In this document: positions 29,187-34,849 of the stretch, piece by piece
Numbering within the stretch: the stretch's first letter is position 1
Layout: each line of letters begins with the position of its first letter
Virus record (IMG/VR): IMGVR_UViG_3300027836_000389
Location: 1-34,849 of that record
Reading direction: 5' to 3' (one strand)
Length of the DNA: 34,849 nucleotides
Source of the DNA: a virus
Notes under the pieces: model-generated
Told to the model about the DNA's origin: nothing
Seen by the model: only the letters and a program-made list of their open reading frames with translations
Database searches by the model: none
Made by a program: the position numbers and the translations under genes

Positions 29187-29762
29187 ATGAATTTAGTTTA
29201 TATACACGGGGCCAATGCCACAAGCGAAAGCTTCAACTATATTAAAAGTAAGCTGGGCACGGGCTTGGACCTTAATTACGACAGTCGAAATGGGTTTGAA
29301 AACAACTTAAAAGACATGAAGTCGACGTTGCAAAATTATAAGAACCTAGTGTTTGTTGCTCACAGTCTAGGCGGAATTTATAGTTTACATTTAGCTAACT
29401 CGATGCCCGAGTCTATTAAGGGTGCTGTTACCCTAAGCACACCTTATGGTGGTGCTGAAGTTGCGGACTATGCTCAATACTTCTTACCATTCAGTAGACT
29501 AATGCGTGATATCGGGCCTAGTTCGTGGGTAATGAAGCAGGCAAGAAACATTAAGATACAGCATCCGTGGACTAATATTGTAACAGTCAAAGGACAAAGC
29601 CCTTTTATGCATGAGCCCAACGACGGTGTGGTAACTATTGCTAGTCAGAAACATCATGAAGATATGGAATTAGTAGAAGTGGATTGTAACCACTATGAAG
29701 TTGTGCTGAGTGATGCGGTTGTTAAACTTGTAGAAGAAAGAGTAAACAAGTTTAAGAAATAA
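29187..29762 (+). CDS. Alpha/beta hydrolase (lipase/esterase type)
   Basis: A 191-residue alpha/beta hydrolase. NLVYIHGANATSESF supplies the oxyanion-hole HG; LVFVAHSLGGIYSLHLA carries the nucleophile S60; EPNDGVVTIAS gives the Asp and VDCNHYEVV the His of the triad. TLSTPYGG is typical of lipase-like members. The longer frame from 29070 is rejected because the fold begins at MNLVYIHG. A substrate cannot be inferred; phage lipases may act on host membrane or capsule esters. Confidence 0.85.
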   Translation: MNLVYIHGANATSESFNYIKSKLGTGLDLNYDSRNGFENNLKDMKSTLQNYKNLVFVAHSLGGIYSLHLANSMPESIKGAVTLSTPYGGAEVADYAQYFLPFSRLMRDIGPSSWVMKQARNIKIQHPWTNIVTVKGQSPFMHEPNDGVVTIASQKHHEDMELVEVDCNHYEVVLSDAVVKLVEERVNKFKK

Positions 29763-29772
29763 GTCATTCAGC

Positions 29773-29801
29773 TTTACAAACAGTTTGTAATACTGTATAA
29801 T
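29773..29801 (+). promoter_or_regulatory. Sigma70-type promoter with operator-like palindrome
   Basis: TTTACA (29773-29778), 17-base spacer, TATAAT (29796-29801). The spacer holds the palindrome TACAAA-CAG-TTTGTA (29775-29789). A late-type box overlaps the -10. Confidence 0.75.
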
Positions 29802-29806
29802 AAATA
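29799..29806 (+). promoter_or_regulatory. Late-type box AATAAATA overlapping the sigma70 -10
   Basis: The two elements overlap by 3 bases; both predict a start near 29808-29812, so the gene at 29859 may be expressed in more than one phase. Confidence 0.45.
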
Positions 29807-29810
29807 CATA

Positions 29811-29828
29811 GACAGCAAAGTTGCTGTC
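29811..29828 (+). repeat. 5'-terminal hairpin
   Basis: GACAGCA-AAGT-TGCTGTC, 7-bp perfect stem (8 with the inner A-T), at the predicted transcription start of the gene at 29859. Confidence 0.6.
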
Positions 29829-29858
29829 AATACAGACATTAACACACAGGAGATTATT

Positions 29859-30125
29859 ATGTCATTTGAAACACCAAAACTACCAGAAGTTAAATTCAGC
29901 AAAAACGGTTACGAGATCCGTACAGACGTGTTGGCCATGGCCAAAGACGCTGTTATGGAAGAATACCACTCAAAATTCCGCGGCTGGGAAATGTCAGTGG
30001 CCAAAGATGCAAAGACTGGACAAGTTGTCACTAAAATTGACATGCCAGAGTTTCCAGGTCTAGATAAGATCATGGAAGCGGCTGAAAAGTTCTATGGGTT
30101 CGTAAATACGGGCACTAAGAAGTAA
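29859..30125 (+). CDS. Conserved small phage protein of unknown function
   Basis: An 88-residue protein: YEIRTDVLAMAKDAVMEEYH, KFRGWEMSVAKD, DMPEFPGLDKIMEAAEKFYG. I associate this segment order with small proteins of T4-like marine phages but know no function. Strong CAGGAG site 7 bases before the ATG, double promoter, 5' hairpin and a strong terminator behind it point to high expression. The overlapping frame beginning at 29821 is rejected as a shadow. Confidence 0.8.
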   Translation: MSFETPKLPEVKFSKNGYEIRTDVLAMAKDAVMEEYHSKFRGWEMSVAKDAKTGQVVTKIDMPEFPGLDKIMEAAEKFYGFVNTGTKK

Positions 30126-30158
30126 GCATAGCTTTTAGTAGGCTGATACTATAAAAGC

Positions 30159-30184
30159 AAAAAAGGACCTCTGGGTCCTTTTTT
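30159..30184. terminator. Bidirectional intrinsic terminator
   Basis: AAAAAAGGACC / GGTCCTTTTTT with a TCTG loop, flanked by A and T runs. It lies between convergent genes and serves both strands. Confidence 0.9.
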
Positions 30185-30595
30185 TTATGATATGCTTTCT
30201 TTGCCAAACATGTCTGGAAACGCTTTTCCAAAGTTCCGCATAATAACTGCGGCTCTAGCATTAGCATCATTCTCTTGCGGTGATCCTGTAGACCCTGCTT
30301 CGTCGTCTTCTAGCTCGTTGTCTAAGTCTTGTTTGTAATGAACAAGCTCGTGTGCTAGTGTGCGGCACACATCCATAATGTGACGATTGGTAACTGTAAT
30401 AGTAATGTGTTCGTTGCCTGGTTGGTATCCGCCAAAGCTTCTACGTTCCATAGACTCCTTGCTATCAAATACAAAGTCAAACTTAGGCAAGCTCTTTAGC
30501 TCTAAGTCCTTGGCAGCAAAACGGATAAAGTCCAATAGTATTGGATAGGTATCCTTCTTTTCTAAGCCTTCAGTTAGTAATTCACGGACTTTCAT
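30185..30595 (-). CDS. HExxH zinc protease-like protein with capsid-targeting-like N-terminus
   Basis: A 136-residue putative gluzincin. VCRTLAHELVHYKQD contains HELVH (82-86), and E108-N-D-A-N-A-R-A gives the downstream Glu typical of ImmA/M48-like zincins. The N-terminus MKVRELLTEGLE has LTE|G, a near-ideal T4 prohead-protease site preceded by a T4-like targeting peptide. Thus it may be packaged and injected, then act on host proteins; that role is inference. The start overlaps the preceding stop (ATGA). Confidence 0.8.
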   Translation of the reverse strand: MKVRELLTEGLEKKDTYPILLDFIRFAAKDLELKSLPKFDFVFDSKESMERRSFGGYQPGNEHITITVTNRHIMDVCRTLAHELVHYKQDLDNELEDDEAGSTGSPQENDANARAAVIMRNFGKAFPDMFGKESIS

Positions 30596-31029
30596 TTCTT
30601 ACCTGTTGGCACACAGTTGTCCACTGTCTTGCCACCTTTCTTCTTGGTGCCCATGCGTTTGTAGCCATCCCAACAGGCTTTGCCATCAACGCCTTTTTGT
30701 TTAGCCTCGCCAATGTTCTTATCAATGCCACGACTAGCAACACCGCCTTGCTTACGCTTGGCAGCTAGTTGTTCAATACCATGGCGAATTTGTTCTAAGT
30801 TTTGTTCCAAACCCATAAACATTCCGCCTTTGGCTAGACGTGTAATCTTTTCCCAAGCAATTAAATCATCGCTTTCTGCTAACTGTGCTAGTTCTTTAAG
30901 CTGATTACGTGCTTGAACAATGCGTCCTTTAAGACTCATTGGATTGGCTTTTTCGTGTCCGTACACAACAGGATCGTTAGGATCGCCTGTCATGTCGATT
31001 GGAGTTTCTAGTAGTTGATTAATCTTCAT
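30592..31029 (-). CDS. Targeting-like N-terminus and Cys/Gly/Lys-rich C-terminal motif protein
   Basis: A 145-residue protein. N-terminus MKINQLLETPID with LLE|T as possible cut; central helices; C-terminus GKACWDGYKRMGTKKKGGK followed by TVDNC. The CW-x-GYK-x-x-GTKKKGGK-x-x-x-x-C motif recurs, from my memory, in other T4-like phage proteins of unknown role; the basic stretch and two Cys suggest nucleic-acid or metal binding. It is coupled to the protease gene. Confidence 0.65.
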   Translation of the reverse strand: MKINQLLETPIDMTGDPNDPVVYGHEKANPMSLKGRIVQARNQLKELAQLAESDDLIAWEKITRLAKGGMFMGLEQNLEQIRHGIEQLAAKRKQGGVASRGIDKNIGEAKQKGVDGKACWDGYKRMGTKKKGGKTVDNCVPTGKK

Positions 31030-31037
31030 ATACTTAC

Positions 31038-32384
31038 TTATCTCTGTTCAATCCAACTTAGACTGGCCACGGCTTTTTTGTTGGCATTTTTAGCGGCTAT
31101 GGCGATTGTTACGGTATCGCTGACTGTGCCCATACTGCCTCGTCCTAACTGTAGATCTGCGTCTTTACTCAGTTCAACTCTAACGGCAGCGCCAGCAGTG
31201 ATGAATCCAGAGTCAATTTGATTGCCGTCTGTGACAGCACCTGTTGAAGTGTAGTTGTATTGTGTAAATGCGTTGGCATCTGGCATGTCTGTCCAAGTAC
31301 CGTTGAGTGTAGCGTTGCGTAGAACTTTATAATAGATGTCAGTGTTGTCCAGTGTGTTGGCTATAAAGTTTGACAGTAGAATAATACCTTCTAGAGCAGT
31401 GGGTTTCATACGCACACTGACCACAGGATAAAATGTCAATGCTGTATCTAATGTGATACCAGTCAGCGGAGTCAATATGTTTGACGGGATGCCCTGCTTG
31501 ACCAATCGTCCTTCTACTAACAAACTGTTTGATCCTTGATATAAATGATGTGTGCCTGCGGCACCACCAAAGTTTTCAAGTTCTAGTCTAATGGGTAAGA
31601 ATGGAGTTCTGCTCCACGGCAATAACAATATATTGCCAGTGTTGAATGTGTGTATGACACGGGGCAATCCGTTCATAATGAAACTGAATGATATCTGTCC
31701 TGCGCCGTACCATTCGTAATCCATGGATATCATCTGCTGTGCTAACGGATTTGCTGTGAAGCCGCTAGGGCCAGTGCCGTCAAGTTTATCACCATTCCAG
31801 TTATTGCGAGTAACCCTTTGTGTAGTTTGTACTCCTGATGCTGTACTAGTTAGTACAACAGCATATTCTGGTTGTCCATTAGCATCTAGTGTGCCGCTGT
31901 CTTCAAAATAAAATCCATCCGAGCCGTTAAACAGACCAAATCTACGACGAACTCCTACTACAGGCATTTCTAATCTAACTGAGAAAGTCAGTGTGTTCTG
32001 ACGGCCTGAAGTATATCGCATAACTTGTCTGGTTTGTCTTACAACTTTAGAACCCAGGGTAGATGTTACGGACATATCAACAAGACCTTGATTGGTGTTG
32101 AATGAAGCTGATGCTCCGTTAGCAGTGGTCTCATCCCACACATCAGTTTCCTTACCGTATTGGAATGTGTTAAAGAATAATGACTCTTGTGTTTGTACTT
32201 TTAGACGACCCTTGCTGTCTATACTGGAACTAACTCCAGAACCTTCTCCCGATCCTACTAGGTTAACATTGGCACGAAGCACTGGTTGGCCAACATTATT
32301 GTACTCCATCGCATTGTGTAAGTCTAATAAATTAGGCTCATGTGAATGCTGGTAGTTGGTTGAATTAGGTAGTTGTACGCCCAT
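31038..32384 (-). CDS. Virion fibre or baseplate-associated protein
   Basis: A 448-residue beta-rich protein. N-terminal HSHEPNLLDLHNAMEYNNVG, then a lectin-like region at about 75-300 (TFSVRLEMPVVGVRRRFGLF, GFYFEDSG, ISFSFIMNGLPRVIHTF) reminiscent of concanavalin-like sandwich domains, and a second beta region to the end. No enzyme motif. It follows the PA14/GLEYA-like fibre gene by 6 bases, so both probably belong to one adhesion structure. Confidence 0.7.
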   Translation of the reverse strand: MGVQLPNSTNYQHSHEPNLLDLHNAMEYNNVGQPVLRANVNLVGSGEGSGVSSSIDSKGRLKVQTQESLFFNTFQYGKETDVWDETTANGASASFNTNQGLVDMSVTSTLGSKVVRQTRQVMRYTSGRQNTLTFSVRLEMPVVGVRRRFGLFNGSDGFYFEDSGTLDANGQPEYAVVLTSTASGVQTTQRVTRNNWNGDKLDGTGPSGFTANPLAQQMISMDYEWYGAGQISFSFIMNGLPRVIHTFNTGNILLLPWSRTPFLPIRLELENFGGAAGTHHLYQGSNSLLVEGRLVKQGIPSNILTPLTGITLDTALTFYPVVSVRMKPTALEGIILLSNFIANTLDNTDIYYKVLRNATLNGTWTDMPDANAFTQYNYTSTGAVTDGNQIDSGFITAGAAVRVELSKDADLQLGRGSMGTVSDTVTIAIAAKNANKKAVASLSWIEQR

Positions 32385-32390
32385 GATATA

Positions 32391-33401
32391 TTAAGGTACC
32401 GCTGGGTAGTTAGTTGTCTTAATGTATGTGGCTGTTATCTTAGCGGCTCTGTATGACCCAGTCCACGTAGCTTGCCAAGGAGAATCAGCGGCGGTACCTA
32501 CACTGATAACACCTAGATTTACATTTTCATACAACCAATTTGCTCCATCCCACCGCACAGATTCGTCTACGTATTGATAAGTTTCTCTACCGTAAGGAAA
32601 GTATCCAATAGGAGCCATCTTGCGCCAACTTTGGCCACCGTAAAAACCGTTCTCGTCACCAAACGGACCATCCATAAGCACCCAAGCAGTAGCATTGGGT
32701 TCAGCGGCATTAGCAGGATCATCTATACCAATGCCAGTCCAAGGACGGCCAACTACTAGACTTGCTCTAGGACTGAATAGTTTGCCAGTAAAGTCGTTAG
32801 TTGCTGTTTGCCCAGTATGAGCGTATGTTAAGTTTAAGTTGCCGCTTGCTGGCCCGTTGCCATACAACAATCTAACGGGATAGTATTCGCCAGCAGTTAA
32901 GCTGATAGTTCCTGTGCCAGGGCCTGCCCAACTAGCACCAGCTAGTTCATTGCTAGTAGTGTATCCTGTAACTGCTGTGTTACCAATCCATAAGTATGAA
33001 GCATCATCGCTAGTAATAGTAAATGTCCAAGTGCCAGTGTAAGTGGCTAACAAATATCCTGTGTATAGTACCGTAGTGTTTTCTGCTATAGATGCTATGA
33101 CAAAATTATTTGCTGTTGTGGAGGCTGTTACTGTGGCAGTATCAGTAAAAGCAACATCGTCATTGTGATATCCTGTGTAAGTTACTTTACGAATTCCTGC
33201 TTGTGTAACTCCAGGAGTTAGTGTAAATTCATAGTTGGGATTGTCAATTATATTATTATCATCAAATTGTGTAGGTAACTGTGTAATATCGTAGATTGCT
33301 CTTGGATTCCCGTCAGCGGCTCTGTTTGTTGCGGCCAAATCTAGTTTAGCCTTTTGTCTTAATTCTCTTGTAGCTAAATGTGCTATTCCGTTTGCTGACA
33401 T
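32391..33401 (-). CDS. Fibre protein with PA14/GLEYA-like domain
   Basis: A 336-residue protein starting MSANGIAHLATRELRQKAKL. Residues about 95-205 form a PA14/GLEYA-like carbohydrate-binding domain: TGTWTFTITSDDASYLWIG, then TISLTAGEYYPVRLLYGNGP and LNLTYAHTG. The C-terminal part has FGDENGFYGGQSWRKMAPIG. The ATG at 33401 is used because it lies just after the preceding stop with GGAGAG; the longer frame to 33482 overlaps the upstream gene. Likely host-surface glycan binding. Confidence 0.78.
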   Translation of the reverse strand: MSANGIAHLATRELRQKAKLDLAATNRAADGNPRAIYDITQLPTQFDDNNIIDNPNYEFTLTPGVTQAGIRKVTYTGYHNDDVAFTDTATVTASTTANNFVIASIAENTTVLYTGYLLATYTGTWTFTITSDDASYLWIGNTAVTGYTTSNELAGASWAGPGTGTISLTAGEYYPVRLLYGNGPASGNLNLTYAHTGQTATNDFTGKLFSPRASLVVGRPWTGIGIDDPANAAEPNATAWVLMDGPFGDENGFYGGQSWRKMAPIGYFPYGRETYQYVDESVRWDGANWLYENVNLGVISVGTAADSPWQATWTGSYRAAKITATYIKTTNYPAVP

Positions 33402-33402
33402 A

Positions 33403-33756
33403 TTACTCTCCAAATCCTGCCTGATACGCCGGGTACATACTTGGATGCTCTCCACGGATATCTGCCGGGTGTTTAGGACCATTAACTCCGCCGCCTGCGT
33501 CTTTAGTTACACTATCAATATCTGCGTACATTTCTTGTGGTTCATTAGCATATTCTGTTTCAGCTTCAACAGGTAACAATCCAGCAATTTGCTTCATACG
33601 AGCTAATTCTTCGTCATCATCACTGCTGTTAGCCATACTCAATGGGCTTAGTTCGCCTTCTGGTTCGTGAGCAATGACAATAGTTGTTGTAGGTTCGGGC
33701 TGTTGAATTGTATCTAACTTAGTTAGTAACCCTCTTATAATGTCGCTGATATTCAT
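33403..33756 (-). CDS. Acidic late protein of unknown function
   Basis: A 117-residue acidic protein. N-terminal amphipathic helix MNISDIIRGLLTKLDTIQ, then SSDDDEELARMKQIAGLL and a Pro/Gly-rich C-terminal part. It probably belongs with the fibre genes that follow. The leader has GAGGGA 7 bases from the ATG and a late box CATAAATA just upstream. No known family. Confidence 0.65.
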   Translation of the reverse strand: MNISDIIRGLLTKLDTIQQPEPTTTIVIAHEPEGELSPLSMANSSDDDEELARMKQIAGLLPVEAETEYANEPQEMYADIDSVTKDAGGGVNGPKHPADIRGEHPSMYPAYQAGFGE

Positions 33757-33774
33757 GTTTTATCCCTCATGCTA

Positions 33775-33782
33775 TATTTATG
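33775..33782 (-). promoter_or_regulatory. Late promoter box CATAAATA
   Basis: Faces left to the gene at 33756, with a short leader containing GAGGGA. It directly abuts an opposite-facing box at 33783-33790. Confidence 0.55.
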
Positions 33783-33790
33783 ATTAAATA
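33783..33790 (+). promoter_or_regulatory. Late-type box ATTAAATA before the ALA synthase gene
   Basis: Plus strand, 7 bases before the ATG at 33798; no Shine-Dalgarno lies between, so a nearly leaderless message is predicted. Confidence 0.4.
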
Positions 33791-33797
33791 GTTCACT

Positions 33798-34849
33798 ATG
33801 ATAAACATTGAACCATTCGAAAAACTAATAACAGACTTAAAAGCCAACGGCAAATATCGTGTATTCAACGATATTCTACGTGAAAATGGCAAATTTCCCC
33901 GAGCAATTTGGTACGGCCCGTACAATATTAAAAACATTGTAAACTGGTGTAGCAATGACTACTTGGGCATGGGCCAGCATAAGGTTGTTTTAGATGCTAT
34001 GCACACAGCCTTAGATATGACTGGAGCTGGTTCTGGCGGTACTCGCAACATTGCTGGTACTAGTCATTATCACGTGGCATTGGAGCACGAGCTAGCACAG
34101 CTACACAAAAAGGAAAAAGCCTTGTTGTTTAGTTCAGCTTATGTGGCCAACGAATGGACGCTAATTGCTCTAGCTAAGATTATTCCTAACATCGAATTTA
34201 TCAGCGACGAGAACAATCACAACAGTATCATTGTAGGCATCCAACACAGTAAGGCTAAAAAAGTTGTGTTTAAACACAACGACTTAGAAGATCTAGAACA
34301 GAAACTTAAGATTAGTTTTGCTCAAGGCAATGTTCCTTGTGTAGTATTTGAATCAGTTTACAGTATGGATGGCGATTGCGGACACATTAAAGAGATATGT
34401 GATCTAGCCAAGAAGTACAAAGCTATTACTTACATTGACGAAGTACATGCTGTGGGCCTATATGGCGAAAATGGCGCAGGTAAATTAGAGCAACTTGGAC
34501 TACAGGACAAGGTTGATATAGTCAACGGTACCTTGGGAAAGGCCTTTGGAGTCCAGGGCGGATACATTGCTTGTAAGGCCGTTGTAGCAGATGCTATCCG
34601 TAGTGTTGCCGCTGGCTTTATCTTTACAACGTCAATGAGTCCTGTTACTTGTGCTGGCGCATTGGCAGCTATCAAGTACTTGAAAGACCACAACGAGATT
34701 CGTGAAAAGCATCAAGAACGTGCTCGTAAGTTAAAGCACAGATTAACTGTAGCTGGTATTACGGTTATGGATTGTGCTACAGAACATATTGTGCCTGTAC
34801 TAGTAGGCGATGCTAAAAGATGTAAAGCTATGAGTGACGCATTGTTAAA
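33798..34849 (+). CDS. alaS: 5-aminolevulinate synthase, 3' end cut by window
   Basis: A PLP enzyme of the Shemin pathway that condenses glycine and succinyl-CoA to 5-aminolevulinate, the first committed heme precursor (often named hemA in alphaproteobacteria). 350 codons are visible, with no stop. Motifs: [60 protein letters not shown] (D214, H217) and [12 protein letters not shown] with K248, the lysine that binds PLP, at the same number as in Rhodobacter [13 protein letters not shown] replaces the usual SGYxxN. It is not split and looks functional. Together with heme oxygenase and the bilin reductase it forms a viral tetrapyrrole module. This gene is on the strand opposite to most genes. 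Confidence 0.96.
   Translation, partial: MINIEPFEKLITDLKANGKYRVFNDILRENGKFPRAIWYGPYNIKNIVNWCSNDYLGMGQHKVVLDAMHTALDMTGAGSGGTRNIAGTSHYHVALEHELAQLHKKEKALLFSSAYVANEWTLIALAKIIPNIEFISDENNHNSIIVGIQHSKAKKVVFKHNDLEDLEQKLKISFAQGNVPCVVFESVYSMDGDCGHIKEICDLAKKYKAITYIDEVHAVGLYGENGAGKLEQLGLQDKVDIVNGTLGKAFGVQGGYIACKAVVADAIRSVAAGFIFTTSMSPVTCAGALAAIKYLKDHNEIREKHQERARKLKHRLTVAGITVMDCATEHIVPVLVGDAKRCKAMSDALL

Noticed and set aside
29821-30063. 80-codon plus-strand frame overlapping the 88-residue gene
   Set aside because: It has no ribosome site and begins inside the 5' hairpin; the frame from 29859 has CAGGAG and a sensible protein.
1-34849. CRISPR array, insertion sequence, integrase or att site
   Set aside because: No regular direct repeats, transposase or integrase motifs, or terminal inverted repeats were seen.

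Overview
The window looks like part of a large T4-like (myovirus-type) phage genome from an aquatic habitat. It is AT-rich and tightly packed, and almost all genes lie on the minus strand. The T4-like signs are: TATAAATA-type late promoter boxes in front of many genes; N-termini resembling the T4 capsid-targeting peptide, including LTE|G and LTE|S sites of the type cut by the prohead protease; class Ia ribonucleotide reductase with glutaredoxin; an Hsp20; and tail-fibre or tailspike proteins. Terminase, portal, capsid and polymerase genes are not in the window, so the exact taxon is inference. The host is probably a proteobacterium, and the Shemin-type 5-aminolevulinate synthase is compatible with an alphaproteobacterial link.

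Layout. 1-5.1 kb (minus) is a metabolic and stress cluster: DnaK, Hsp20, ClpS, heme oxygenase, a PcyX-like bilin reductase and a truncated packaged-nuclease candidate. 5.1-8.2 kb holds a MazG-like pyrophosphohydrolase, a DEDDh exonuclease, ribosomal protein bS21 and a coiled-coil membrane protein that appears to continue by a -1 frameshift. 8.2-14 kb holds a probable structural protein, a holin/SAR-endolysin pair, IscA and IscU, a glycosyltransferase pair, a histone H1-like protein and a PAAR-like protein. 14-18.6 kb is the nucleotide-reduction operon nrdA - class II aldolase - nrdB - grx. 18.9-22 kb holds a pectate-lyase-like tailspike and a RecB-like nuclease. 22-28.7 kb is a late region rich in probable internal virion proteins, including two nucleotidyltransferase-like proteins and a second frameshift fusion. 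28.8-30.1 kb is a plus-strand island with small proteins and an alpha/beta hydrolase. 30.2-33.8 kb (minus) holds a zinc protease with a targeting peptide and fibre proteins. The window ends inside a plus-strand 5-aminolevulinate synthase gene.

How the parts may work together. 5-ALA synthase feeds heme synthesis, heme oxygenase opens heme to biliverdin, and the bilin reductase reduces it with ferredoxin. IscU and IscA could supply Fe-S clusters for ferredoxin, and DnaK could act on IscU. DnaK, Hsp20, ClpS and bS21 suggest control of host folding, proteolysis and translation. Two regulatory observations stand out: the hsp20 and dnaK leaders share a two-hairpin architecture with a UUGCU/AGGAG pairing typical of ROSE RNA thermometers, and two genes end at the same 12-base A9 slippery tract with a start-less open frame continuing in -1.
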